From Boesenbergia rotunda (taxonomy: Eukaryota; Streptophyta; Magnoliopsida; Zingiberales; Zingiberaceae): a stretch of 64,000 nucleotides of DNA. A program made the translations under genes and the position numbers. The DNA lies in contig JAGFNQ010002606.1 in NCBI GenBank assembly GCA_024364735.1, forward strand, positions 198,584 to 262,583, written 5' to 3'. Positions 34,601 to 46,209 of this stretch are shown here, piece after piece. The notes beneath the pieces are model-generated. The model was given only the letters and a program-made list of their open reading frames with translations, was not told the origin of the DNA and did no database searches. Position 1 is the stretch's first letter; each line of letters starts with the position of its first letter.

Positions 34601-34680
34601 ATGCTGATTGCCGCGAGGTGGTGATGCTACGGCCATGGCAGATACTTGGAGATCAGCCTTCGTGATTACGATCTTCTCAG
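34601..34680 (+). promoter_or_regulatory. Leader of GH43 with upstream ATGs
   Basis: A presumed 5' UTR exon ends at CTTCTCAG|GTAGTT (34680). It contains three upstream ATGs. ATG at 34601 opens a 7-codon frame to TGA at 34622-34624. ATG at 34624 (overlapping TGATG) opens a 14-residue minimal frame (13 sense codons) to TGA at 34663. ATG at 34635 (good context, GGCCATGGC) opens a frame beginning MADTWRSAFVITIFS that crosses the splice site and closes shortly before or at the main ATG, depending on which acceptor (35819 or 35832) is used. This arrangement would lower translation of the GH43 coding frame. The transcription start is not known. Confidence 0.4.
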
Positions 34681-35847
34681 GTAGTTAATTCTTCATTCCC
34701 TTTCCTTTGTTTGGGGCAAGCCAGTTCAAAGACCTTACCTGCGTGTACGTCTTCAGATCTGCTGTTCTGTTTGGAGAGACGAGTTTTTTTAAGAATGTTT
34801 AGTTTAAAGAAAATAAACTTCTTTTTGAAGGAAGACCGTTTTAGCTTTTTAATTGATTTGCTTTCTTCTTTTTCTTTTTTTTTTTGCAAAAAAAAATCAA
34901 GAAGTATTTTGCACTCGGTTAGGATCTTGATGGTCGACCTTACAGGTCTGTGTGTTTTACTCTGTTATAATTGATTAAAAGTGAGGGCAATGATGTGAGT
35001 GGATGAATCATGAATGGTTTTAATGAGCATGTACGTGTGTTCTCCCTGATAGAAACTACACCTTAGAGAACATTGAAACATGATCTGCCATGATGGGGTA
35101 ACGACATGTTTACGCTTTTCAGATTGTGAAATAGCGTATTTTCCATTTCAAAAATCCAGTATTGCATATGCTTCCTTTTAATTTATAAATCTCTCATGAA
35201 AGCTTAAACTAAACTCATATTGATGCTCCTATAATATTCTTAATATCTATCAAAATTGAACTTTCTTTCCTCTCCTCTTCTGTTTGCTTTCCATTTTATA
35301 TCCTTTTATTCATCCTTATTCGTAATCAAATGTCATTCCAAAATATTTAATGAATATACTTCAAAAGGTTTATAAAATTAGATTTTGATGTGGCAAATAT
35401 GCAAAAAAAAAAGGTATATTTAATGAATATACTTTTTTTTTTACACTAACAACTTGTAGTTTCCATGATTATATAAATTGTTAATGAAGTTTATAATTTG
35501 TAACAATTATAGCCATAACTAATCTACCAGTTATATTCTCTGTACGTTTAACACTCTAAGAGTGATTATATGACTGACATCAATTCTTTGAAACATCAGA
35601 ATACATGTATAAGACTGAAAATTAATAGTCCATGCTATACACTTAGCTTTGTTGTTTATTTACTGGACTGTAATGTTAGGTTAGTCTCTTATTTTTGGTC
35701 CCAAGTCGTCGTTTGGATTGAATCTTGGATAGGAAATATGGCAAATGTCAGACTACTTGGATGTGAATTTGATCGGTAGTTCTCTGGATCTATATAGGTT
35801 TAATATCTAATACTGCAGCATTGTGTTGGAGGTAGAAAAAAAGCAGA
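34681..35847 (+). other. Leader intron of GH43
   Basis: AT-rich stretch between the presumed leader exon and the exon holding the start codon, with candidate acceptors TACTGCAG (ending 35818) and TTGGAG (ending 35831). No other feature was recognised. Confidence 0.5.
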
Positions 35848-37732
35848 ATGAGGATCAGAAACAAACACCGGAAATCATCTGCTTTCCATTGCAATGCAGG
35901 AAGAAGATGGTCGTATTTAGCTATTTGGAGCTTGACGGGATTCATTCTCATTGTATATTTCTATGCCCATATACACCAAAATGAGAGGCAGGACATTGTT
36001 GTGCACTTGAATCATCTTGTTGATACTAGAGAAATGGAGAAAGTAGAAAGAGAGGAGTTTCATTTTGCACCTCCAAAAGATCGGCGATCTCCTCGTGCTG
36101 TAAAGAGAAAGGGACCGAGAAAACCGAGTACAATAATTCGTGAATTTTTAGATGCATCTTCTCAAGTACATTCCTTTTTCTTCCCTAGCAAAAAGACTGC
36201 AATAAGCTTAATTAAAGAAGGGAATGACAGCATGCATTTCTATCCGGGTCGACTGTGGCTTGACACAGATGGTAACCCGATTCAAGCTCATGGTGGAGGT
36301 CTTCTGTATGATGATAATACAGAGACATACTACTGGTACGGAGAGAACAAAGATGGCCGGACATATCATGCTCACCAGAGGTCAACTGCACGGGTCAGTT
36401 TAATTCTTATGCTTTATACTTGTTATGTTGTCAATTTGATTAAAAATTATCCTTTAATGCCTGTTGTAAATGCCAACTTTAGTTTTTGATTGCATAGTGT
36501 TCCAAGTTCCTGCAACCATAAATCTGTAGGTAACTTGAAGTCCACAATCGTCATGTCCATGTCATTATCATCTTGATCATTTTCCATGTATTGTTGCCAT
36601 ATTCCTCTTACAATCGTGAGAGATGGTGAATTACTGAATTACTTATCGTCTTGATCACAAACTCCTTTGGTCAAAAATGTTTATGGGTGATGAATTACTC
36701 TTTATATTTCATATTCCTGTCCATGTACTTTTCTTCTATCTATGAAACTTAAACATACTTATCAAATTTTTGGATAATCAATTCATTTTTGTAAAATACT
36801 TGTTCCATGGATTCTGAAATTTCGATCTGTTATCCCTTGAGAAAAATGGACTTGCTCAATTATATATTTTTCTCCAGGTCGATATTATTGGAATCAACTG
36901 CTATTCCTCAAAAGACTTGTGGACATGGACCAACGAAGGGATTGTTCTACCAGGAGAGGAAACCAATGTCTCCCATGATCTTCACAAGTTTAATGTCCTT
37001 GAGCGCCCTAAAGTTATCTACAATGGTAAAACTGATAAGTATGTCATGTGGATGCACATCGACGATGTCAACTACACTAAAGCCTCAGTTGGGGTGGCTG
37101 TCAGTGACTCTGCTAGAGGGCCTTTTACATATCTGTATAGCATGCGACCTCATAGCTGTGACAGTAGGGATATGACCATCTTCAAGGACGACAATGGAGA
37201 GGCCTACATCATATACTCTTCCAACGACAACAGTGAGCTCCATGTTGGTCCTTTAACAGATGACTACCTCAATGTGGCTGGATTCATGAGGCGAATTTTG
37301 GTGGGACGACATCGAGAGGCTCCTACCTTGTTCAAGCACCAAGGAATCTACTATATGATCACTTCCGGTTGTTCGGGGTGGGCTCCGAACAAGGCACTAG
37401 CACACGCAGCTGAGTCGATCATGGGCCCGTGGGAGACGATGGGAAGTCCTTGTGTTGGAGGGAACAGAGTCTTAAGGTCGACGACATTTTTTGCACAGGG
37501 CACCTTCGTACTACCTTTGCGAGGTTTGCCTGGTACATTCATTTTTATGGCAGACCGATGGAACCCTTCTGAGCTTAAAGATTCGAGGTACGTATGGTTG
37601 CCTCTAACCATCGGAGGATTGGCTGATGAACCCTTAGACTACAATTTTGGGTTTCCTCATTGGCCGAAGGTGTCGATATATTGGCACAGACGATGGCGAT
37701 TGCCGGAAGGTTGGAGAAATGAGGAAACATGA
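35848..37732 (+). CDS. GH43: GH43 exo-beta-1,3-galactosidase-like, Golgi type II membrane protein
   Basis: Two coding exons (35848-36393 and 36878-37732) joined in phase 0 give 466 residues. Residues 21-40 (WSYLAIWSLTGFILIVYFYA) form a signal anchor after a basic N-terminus, as in Golgi type II enzymes. A stem of about 120 residues precedes the five-bladed beta-propeller. The sequence matches plant GH43 subfamily 24 proteins, which trim beta-1,3-galactan of arabinogalactan proteins. Candidate active-site residues are E224 (ERPKV), D280 (SRDMTIF), E329 (HREAPTLF, likely general acid) and Q389 (FFAQGTF). Their spacing is close to that I recall for the fungal exo-beta-1,3-galactanase, which uses Gln in place of the usual Asp base. 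No signs of decay. Function is inferred from the family. Confidence 0.92.
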
Positions 37733-38405
37733 TTCATCTCCTAATGTGAGTTGTAAGAATTTGATTACTTCATTGCTAATGTGTATATAAATGTATCTTA
37801 GATTGTTAGCACATTTTTTACATTTATTTCGATCAGGGAGATTTTAATCTACTTTTCGTCCATGCTGCCATAGTTTCTGCCCGATCGATTGATCTTCGGA
37901 AGCTTTTGTATCTCAATCTTGAAAATCTTAGAACTTTAAAGTTTAAATTTATATAATTGTATTGTTTGAAGAGGTTTATATTAGCTGAAGTTTTTACTTT
38001 TATAAACTTCAAAGCTAATAAGACATATCTGCTCATCAATTATGTGCCATATCATTCTTCAATCGAACTAATTAATTCCCCACAATTGACGTGGGGTAAA
38101 AATCATGATGGGTTTCTAGGTTTAATTTTCACACAGGAGATATTTACGATTAAATTATTAATATTTCACACAGGAGATATTTACAATTGTTACTTTCGTT
38201 TTATATAAAATGGGATTGAATTGATCATCTTCTACTAGATTAGTTGGAGAATATGTCCTAGATATCAGTAATCTAATTAATCTCTCACTCAATTATATCT
38301 TTTTGGCAATATTAAATTGGAAAATTATAATATCACGTAAAGTTTAGGAGCAGAGCCAAAGATTCCAGTGTCATCGACAGAGTCGATCAAATTATAGTCC
38401 ATTCC
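37733..38405. other. Intergenic region between GH43 and the PPR gene
   Basis: 3' UTR of GH43 followed by AT-rich sequence. A short direct repeat CACACAGGAGATATTTAC occurs at about 38131 and 38166. No gene was recognised. Confidence 0.5.
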
Positions 38406-38564
38406 AGCCCACAAAATAGCCCACTAACAAGCCCAATTACGGATTTCCCTTGTTTCACACTATAAACCTATCGGGCCTAACCAGGCTACGTCGTCGCCAC
38501 CCTCGCCGTCTCCACCTCCGCCTCCGCCTCCCTCTGGCCCGCCGAGAAATCCCCGAACCCTAAA
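38406..38564 (+). promoter_or_regulatory. Core promoter of the PPR gene: three site II motifs and a telo-box
   Basis: AGCCCA (complement TGGGCT, site II) occurs at 38406, 38418 and 38430, spaced 12 bp apart. TATAAACC follows at 38461, and a telo-box AACCCTAAA lies at 38556-38564 in the leader, 32 bp before the ATG. Site II plus telo-box is a known combination in plant promoters of genes for organelle and ribosome biogenesis. The motifs are directly visible; their use is inferred. Confidence 0.55.
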
Positions 38565-38595
38565 CGCGAGGCTGGAGGTTCATTCTAATCCTCCG

Positions 38596-40977
38596 ATGAT
38601 CCCTCCTTCGCCGAAGGATTCCGCCGCCGAAAACCTAATCAAGAACGTCGCTTCCGTCCTCCTCGCCTCCCAGACACCCTCCGCTCCTCCGCTCGAAGAG
38701 TCCCTCGCCCCTTTTCTGCCCCGCGTCTCCCCTCCGCTCGCGGCCTCCATCCTTTCTACTGCGGCATCCTCCCCGGCCTCTTCCTTCCCTGCTCCCCTTC
38801 TCGCCTTCTATCAACTCATCCAAAGACGCTTTACCTTTCCCCCTGACAATTCCAGCGCAGAGAAGCTTCTACCTTCCCTCGTTGCCCTCCTTCCGGCCCT
38901 CGTTCGGTTCAACAAATTCAGCGACATCAAGTCGCTCTTTCTCTCCTTCATCCGCCTCGACCGCCGCCGTCTCCTCCACCTCCAACTCCTTAGTTGCTAC
39001 CCGAAGCTGCCAAAGTACGTACTTGACATCGCCGTCTCCGCCTATGCGCAACTCCGCCAGCCTCACCTTGCCAACCAGATTTTCCAGATCATGCGCCGCC
39101 ATCGCCTCCGTCCCTCCCTAATAACCTCCAATGCTCTCCTCTCCGCCTTCGTCCACTCCCCCACCACCTCACCCTCCGTCCCGTTTTCTCTGTTCCATGA
39201 GATGATTTCACTCGGCGTCTCCCCCAGTATCAACACCTTCAACATCCTCATTTACGGTTTCTGCGCCCATGCCCAATTTACTGATGCACACTCACTTCTG
39301 TCCAGAATGACCGGGTTTGGCGTGCACCCGAATACCATCACCTATAACACCATCCTCGACGGCTATTGCAAGAGGGGCATGTTGAAGGACGCGCGAGATC
39401 TGCTAGCTGAAATGAAAACAAAGGATATCCCACCAAATCGGTCCACCTATAATACCATACTTGCTGCCTACTGTCGCCAGGGGTGGATGAAAGAGGCTAG
39501 AAAAGTCATTGATACAATGAAGGAGTCAAATTTCCTCCCAGACATTTGGACCTATAACATGCTTGTTGCCGGACTGTGCTGTGATGGCCGCATTGACGAA
39601 GCCTTCCGTTTGAAGGATGAGATGGAGAGACTTCACTCACCCCCTGACGTTGTCACCTATAATACACTTATCAATGGGTGCTTCCAATGTTGCAGGAGCT
39701 CCGATGCGTTTCTTGTTTTTGGAGAGATGAGGCAGAAGGGCGTGAAGCCAAGCTTGGTCACACATAACATTATCTTCAAAGGATTGTGCCGGGAGGGAAA
39801 GATGGAGGAGGCCGTTGAGTCACTGAGAAAGATGGAGGAGGAGGGAGTGATGCCAGATCCCATTACCTACAATACTTTGATCAGTGGTTACTGCAAAGCA
39901 GGGGAGGTGGGAAAAGCTTTTGAGTTGATGAATGAAATGGTTGAAAGAGGTCTTAAGATGGACACTTTCACAATGAATACTGTCCTTTACAATCTCTGTA
40001 AATTGAAGAGGTTTGATGAGGCATGCAATATGCTTCGTAGCCCACCAAAGCAGGGTTTTGTGTCTGATGAAGTTAGCTATGGTACCATTATCGATGCCTA
40101 TTTTAAGGACGGGAATCCTGATGAAGCAATGAAACTATGGGATGAGATGATTGAGAAAAAGATTTTGCCCCAAGTCACAACATATAATTCTGTTATCAGT
40201 GGATTGTGCAGGTCTGGTAGAACAGCGGAAGCAATTAAGATGTTGGATGAGCTTATGAAGAAGGGGCTGGTGCCAGATGAGGCTACATACAATACTATAA
40301 TTCATGGATTGTGTAAAGAGGGTGATTTGGAGCAAGCTTTCCAGTTCCATAATAAGATGGTGGAGAAATCATTCAAACCAAATGTAGTTACATGTAGCAT
40401 TCTTATGAATGGTTTGTGTGATGATGCTAAGGTTGATAAGGCTCTTAATTTGTTCAAGGCGTGGGTTTCAAAAGGTGAGGTGGTGGATGTAATTACATAT
40501 AATACTCTGATAAAAGGACTTTGCAATGAGGGTAAAGTTGATGCTGCATTGGAACTTTTTGGTGACATGGAGGATAAGGGTCTGAAACCTGATGCCTATT
40601 CCTACAGTGCAATCCAAAGCGCACTGTCTGAGGCAGGAAGATCAGAAGAAGTAAAGAACATGCTGTCTAAGATGGTTGAGATGGGAAAATTGACTGAGCA
40701 GTTGACTTTGCCATCATCCGAAATCCCAACTTTATCAGAGACAAACACAGAACAAAAGGATTTGTTTGATGCTTCAAAGCCGGATTCAGAAGATATTAGC
40801 TCTTCCCCCTACTCGGAACGCATTAATGAGCTATGCAACAGTGGGGAGTTCAAAAAAGCTAAGCTTGTTCTAGAAGAGATGACCAAGAAAGGTGTACCTG
40901 TTAATAATTCAGTTTATATCACTTTGATGGATGGATTTATTAAGCAGCAGAAGAGAATAAACAAAGGTCCTGGATAA
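38596..40977 (+). CDS. P-class pentatricopeptide repeat protein
   Basis: A single-exon frame of 793 residues. About 15 PPR motifs of 35 residues run from roughly residue 175 to 690, recognisable by starts such as ITYNTILDGYCKRG, VVTYNTLINGC, ATYNTIIHGLCKEG and VITYNTLIKGLCNEG. One further motif near 745-785 follows a Ser/Thr-rich spacer. There is no E, E+ or DYW tail, so it belongs to the P class (RNA stability, splicing or translation in mitochondria or plastids) rather than C-to-U editing. The overall pattern resembles Arabidopsis At2g16880. The N-terminus is rich in Ser, Pro, Ala and Leu, but a transit peptide is not obvious. GC content falls sharply from 5' to 3' within the frame. Start: first ATG after the telo-box leader. 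Confidence 0.93.
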   Translation: MIPPSPKDSAAENLIKNVASVLLASQTPSAPPLEESLAPFLPRVSPPLAASILSTAASSPASSFPAPLLAFYQLIQRRFTFPPDNSSAEKLLPSLVALLPALVRFNKFSDIKSLFLSFIRLDRRRLLHLQLLSCYPKLPKYVLDIAVSAYAQLRQPHLANQIFQIMRRHRLRPSLITSNALLSAFVHSPTTSPSVPFSLFHEMISLGVSPSINTFNILIYGFCAHAQFTDAHSLLSRMTGFGVHPNTITYNTILDGYCKRGMLKDARDLLAEMKTKDIPPNRSTYNTILAAYCRQGWMKEARKVIDTMKESNFLPDIWTYNMLVAGLCCDGRIDEAFRLKDEMERLHSPPDVVTYNTLINGCFQCCRSSDAFLVFGEMRQKGVKPSLVTHNIIFKGLCREGKMEEAVESLRKMEEEGVMPDPITYNTLISGYCKAGEVGKAFELMNEMVERGLKMDTFTMNTVLYNLCKLKRFDEACNMLRSPPKQGFVSDEVSYGTIIDAYFKDGNPDEAMKLWDEMIEKKILPQVTTYNSVISGLCRSGRTAEAIKMLDELMKKGLVPDEATYNTIIHGLCKEGDLEQAFQFHNKMVEKSFKPNVVTCSILMNGLCDDAKVDKALNLFKAWVSKGEVVDVITYNTLIKGLCNEGKVDAALELFGDMEDKGLKPDAYSYSAIQSALSEAGRSEEVKNMLSKMVEMGKLTEQLTLPSSEIPTLSETNTEQKDLFDASKPDSEDISSSPYSERINELCNSGEFKKAKLVLEEMTKKGVPVNNSVYITLMDGFIKQQKRINKGPG

Positions 40978-43135
40978 CTTTTTCAGCCATATGCTTCTCC
41001 CTGGTGTTTGCTGCTGTCGAAAAGGTGACAGCAGAAAACTCAGTCTTGTATCAACTTCAATTGACTTAAAACTGATTGAACACTTTAATACTGTGAGGGA
41101 ATGCCCAATAGGTTGAGGTACGTGAAAACAAATTTGCTCAATAATTTTAATAGACAACTGTCTTTCTTCAAAGTAAATTGCTGTTTAAATATTTCTCTTA
41201 TTTTACCTTCGCAAACAGTTTTTCTTTCAAAGGTAATATTTGCTTATGTGATTGTTCCATGCTATAATTATGCTTTTCATTGATCCATTGTTCTTGCTTA
41301 TCATGGGCCTTCAGAAGTTCTGTTTGATAATATTTTGTGGTTCTATTTTTCTATTTCTGGTGAACCAATTCTGTGGCTCCTTGAGTCCTTTATTGGATGA
41401 ATTGTTCAATAAAACCATGTCTGGTTTCTTCAGGGAATAGATTGGGATTCATTTTTCTATAGCAATGAAATTGAAATCAAAGGCTCAATTTGAAGCGAAA
41501 TTGAATGATGGGACGTGTTCACTATCGTGGAGACTATGGCTGAGGTGCAATAATTTTTCCTCAGATCGTGTTGTTTCCTATTACAGGTAACAGGTTCTTA
41601 GTAATATGCAATGAAGTTGGTATGTTTCTTCCCGGTACCACCTAGACTTCAAATATTAAGCCAATGACAACAGGAATATGCTATGGAAGATGGAAGAATG
41701 TTTGTTTGTCATACTATGGAGGATGGAAGAAACCGGTTGCTGCATTTGGTTGCACCCTCGATCCACCCATGTCTCTATGCAACAGGTTTGTTATTGTATT
41801 TTTTATTGTGGTGAACTTGCTCTCTTGTTCCACCCATTTTTCTATGCAACAGGTTTGCTGTTCTCTTCTTGATCGTGCTGAACTCAACACCGTAGCTCGT
41901 TTTCACCGAGTTATTTTTTGTAGCCACGTTGCTGTGCTAATTTGTGTTCTACGTGCGAACTTGTTAATGCTTAAGAACGGGTTATACAGAATGGTCAACT
42001 GGTCGAAGCTCTTCCAGAGTAAAGGTCAACTGGCTCGAAGGATACGATGGTTTAGGATTAAGCTTCAATTATCCTATCACAGTTGAGTTATTGGCATTCT
42101 TGAAAATAATTGTATTTGCTATCATATTTTCGTTGGTCAGCTTCCGGACAAAATAACACAGAATAATGCAATCCATCCATATTTGCTAAGGCTTGTAACA
42201 TTTGCTGCAAATATCGGATAATTAATTGTTGTTTTCCCCTTTTATTAAATCCAATTCGAGCCTGCAAACGATTCTTTTTAATCCATTTATGCAGATACAC
42301 AAAAATTAGAAATGAATTAAGCATGTCAGATAGTAGAATACAAGTGTATTAGATTCTTTGTTTATTGATTACTCGACATGGCAAGTGTATTAAATCATGG
42401 TTCATTTGTTGCATGATTGACGCTGTTCTCTTCCTCCGCCGAAGCACCTCCGGGAACCATTTCCGTGCTGACATATTGTTTTATATACATCATTAATAAC
42501 CAAAAAAGTTAAATTCAGTGACTTATAGAGGACAGCAAAAATTCGAAAAAATCAAATTAACGAAACTAAACCGATCGAATTTTAAAATTCAATTTGATTA
42601 ATTCAATTTTTGATTTTTTTTTAAAAATTCAATTAGATTTTTAATTAATTCGATTCGATTTTCGATTTTAAATTTTATAATTTAATTAAATAAAATAAAT
42701 AAATAAAAATATTAATTTAATTATTTTTATTAAAAAATATAATTAAATAATTTTTTAATTAAAATTTAACAAAATTTTAAAATTTCAGTTAAATTGATTA
42801 ATTCGGTTTAACCAATATTTTATCAATAGATTTTCTCGATTTTTATAAAAAAAATTCAATCGATTTTCTCAATTTTTATAAAAAAAAATTTAATAGATTC
42901 GATTATTTTAAAAAATATTGATTTATTCAATTTTTAATTTATTTGATTCGATTTTAACAAAATACTCCATGGTAACTTAAATTATTGAGTTTGGATAAAT
43001 TTTCTATCACAGGCACATGATAATACTATGCATTCTAATTTTAGAATTCACGAGCTCGTGTAATTAAATTGAATTGTTTAAAGGGCTTAATTAATCATTT
43101 AAATTAATCTTTTAATAAGACAACTATCTGCATCG
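40978..43135. other. Region between the PPR and PRP4K genes, left part
   Basis: Holds the PPR 3' UTR and unassigned sequence. A 67-bp tandem duplication lies at 41763-41885. About 42540-42970 is a low-complexity AT block made of AATTCAATTT/AAATTGATT words in both orientations, probably a decayed repeat. No gene was recognised. Confidence 0.5.
41763..41885 (+). repeat. Tandem duplication, about 67 bp unit
   Basis: CCACCCATGTCTCTATGCAA with CAGGTTTGTTATTG at 41763 recurs as CCACCCATTTTTCTATGCAA with CAGGTTTGCTGTTC at 41830, with continuing similarity to about 41885. Confidence 0.7.
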
Positions 43136-43194
43136 ATAATTATTGCATGCTTGTGAAGAACGTAAAAGGTTCTTCACAAGCATGCAATAATTAT
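43136..43194. repeat. Perfect 26-bp inverted repeat with 7-nt loop (hairpin)
   Basis: 43136-43161 is the exact reverse complement of 43169-43194. The arms contain GCATGCTTGTGAAGAAC, and the loop is GTAAAAG at 43162-43168. Pairing stops immediately outside the arms. A transcript from either strand would form an uninterrupted 26-bp stem. The surroundings are AT-rich non-coding sequence. Confidence 0.95.
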
Positions 43195-46100
43195 TCCTTA
43201 ATTTATTCGTGGAATAAAATAAAAGTGAATGAAATAGAATTAAAATAATTATTAGTGTTTAATTAGTAAAATATCATAAGGGCAATAATGAAAATGAGTT
43301 AGTTTTTTTTTTACAAGTATAATGTGTACAAAGTAGGCTTTGTGATCTTGAACATTATCAAAATTATGGGGTTTTTTTAAATCCCAAAAAAGCTAACGTT
43401 GGGGATAAAATTGAGTTCCAACTGAATTTCAGTTTGGCCATACCTGAATCACCCTCTTGAAGAGCTTAATGGGCAGGCACATGCCAACCGAAGCAAATAA
43501 GCAACAATTTAATATGCTCAAAAAATTACAAGAACCATAATTAAGCTTATCGATTATGCAATGAGCATGCTGCAGCACCACGTGAAAGGTAAAATTGATG
43601 GTACAAGAATTGTATTCTTAATCACTGATTATTGTGCTACCTCAGCATTAGCAAAGGCAAAATATCATAAGTTTAAATGATTCCTCTGGCCCCGTTTATG
43701 CACGCAATAACAGTCAAGGCTTTCTTTTCCAAAAATGAAAATGAAAAAGAAAAAAAAAACGTCTTTATATACAAACAGCGGGAAAATTGTGTAGGAACTT
43801 CGTCGACATCTGTCAAAGACATTTTAACTATTTTATCCAGGCAAAACAGGCTGAAAACTAGAAGAAGCTTGAACCTAGACAATTTATTACCATCTCCGAA
43901 GTCCTGCCGGCACCCTACATCTATTAACTTAGACGAACCATTATACAACGAACTTAATTTCTGGAGGCAGAGTTTAATAATAACACAGAATTAGGGCACG
44001 ACAACTTTACCACTAACTAAATTCACCAAGTATTCAATAAGGTAACACAGATTAATGTGTTAGGCATTGACCTATCAAATCAAAATATGAGGGTATCCTG
44101 CTAATGATAGTAATGCAAGAATAAGACGTTGACCAGAAGAATTAGCTAGCAGTTAAAGAAGAAATTAATGGTACCAAAGCAACTGTTGTCAGAATGTAAG
44201 CTGGTGACAACCAACTTTGCGTCATAATGATATTTGGATTATTCACTTGGTACCCTTATCAAACACAGACTCAAATACCAACACAAACCTAATACACCTA
44301 TCGATCACCTGCGAACCCTTTTTAGAAAGTCAAGTCAGATACCAATGTACCACCTGCATTTAAACTCCAGAGGGGCATAGGCACTAATAATCTAAGTTAG
44401 ATGATACCAGGAACTAAAGATAGGTTGAAATAAGAATTGAATACAATGCCTAACATTTTTTTTTTAAAAAAAAACCCCATCAATCATGGAATTTAAAAAA
44501 AAAAAAGGCGATCCCAATTGTAGTAGAACCATCTTTGAAGAGCTCTTTGCATTAAAACATATAATAATTGGTTGTTCAGATACTTGTGCTTGGTTAGAAA
44601 GGAAGGTATTAAGAAGCACATGCAAATCTTAATCCTTTAACAGTCTACGGTATTTTAAGAGAACAAATTAGAGGCATTTGGACACTGAACAATGCATTTG
44701 CAATGTAACATAAAGTTTAAGATGAGGATCTACTAACCACTATAACATTTATCAGATGTGTCTTATTTGATCCCAATATTCTGAATAACTTATAAGACAG
44801 TGAGATGGATAAAGTTGATCACACGGTCAAGCAGTTCACTAAGCAGCTAGAAAGCCAGCCACACAATCAGGTAAGTATTAGGTTATTGTAGCTTAATTTT
44901 AAATGAATATGATTCAAACAATATGCTAATATGTATTAGATAACCCTGTTCGGCAAAAAATGAAAACGAAAGATAAGTAGATATTACCATATTGATTTAA
45001 CAGCACTAGCAAGAGATCCAGCCGCTCCAATCTAAAGTCTCCAGAATGCCAAAGAACAAAAAATCAGAATTGAAGTGCTTGAATTTGGATACATATATAA
45101 TAAGCAGATGTAGATATCTATTTTCTAAACCAATTTAAATTGATAAAAAAAAATCCACTCCATCTAGCCTAGGTACACAAAATATACAATTAAGAATATA
45201 TATATCCACGAGTAAAACAGAGATGGAAATTACAAGTGCTAGTGAGAAATAAAGAATATAATATAAAATATTGCATAAATAATGCATAAATCCAGACCAT
45301 TTTGATGCTGAAAATACTATATGACAGAATTAAATTAGCAGAAGAATAAGAAACTGTCAAATCAAATCTTTAAAATCAACGGCCATAGATACCAAAATTC
45401 ACAAGAGATACATAATCTAGGTTCAAACCCAAAGACTCTTTCACTGGAGAACTGCAATATCTACAGATCAAAAGACTCTCCCGTCCAAAATCATTCATAA
45501 GCAAATAAGCATATTAAGCTACCCATCATACTAAACATGCTACCTTCTTTGGTTGCCTTCTTAGCACCTAAAAGAGTGTTGATAGTAAGTAGCCCTGATA
45601 GAACAAAAGAGAGAATTAGATGCTTAATTCCCAAAAGTTTATTGTAAAAGAACAGTTTTTGCAGAAGTTGTATCTCAAGTAATACAGCAGTCCAAATTTT
45701 GAGGACAAATAACCCATCAACTTAAACAGTTAAATGATAATTTTTTCACGCAAATTATTTCTAGTTAAGCAAAGTTATGTCTGACATGAAAAAGATGAAA
45801 TTTCTCTGTGGTCTTATGCCAAAATTACTTGTATTTTCAAAAAGAACTGAACTATGAACAAGGATTCACATATTTCAATACTGCCAAGCAGGCTGAATGA
45901 GACAGCAGCAACAAAACAATTGTCAGTTCTATATCTCCAAAAGCATCGAACAAGAATAATTTACAAAGAAAATGCCTTCAGCAAGTTATCTTACAAGAAA
46001 CAGATTAACATCCCAATGATAAGAACTCCCATGTGAGAAGGCATTCAAACCATTGATCTCTTCGACTCCTCATTAACATGATCCATGATGCTCCAGCCAA

Positions 46101-46209
46101 GTGAAAACACAAATAAATGCCCAAGAATTAGATGGGTGGGAAAAAAAATTTAGCTCACAAGGTAGATGTGAACAGCATTTTGACAGTCAGAATAAATCAG
46201 CATCATAGT
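43195..46209. other. Region downstream of PRP4K
   Basis: About 3 kb without a recognised gene. The part next to 46209 is the PRP4K 3' UTR (minus strand). Two short minus-strand open pieces with splice-like borders were seen (about 45594-45545 reading LLTINTLLGAKKATKE, and about 45040-44996 reading IGAAGSLASAVKSI). They do not join in frame and no family was recognised. Poly-A/T runs occur at 44457-44510. Confidence 0.45.

Noticed and set aside
40098..40568. Antisense open frames over the PPR gene
   Set aside because: Mirror frames of a repetitive coding sequence; no independent similarity.
43677..43994. 105-residue open frame downstream of PRP4K
   Set aside because: Composition and sequence show no domain, there is no codon or splice context, and the opposite strand is equally open.
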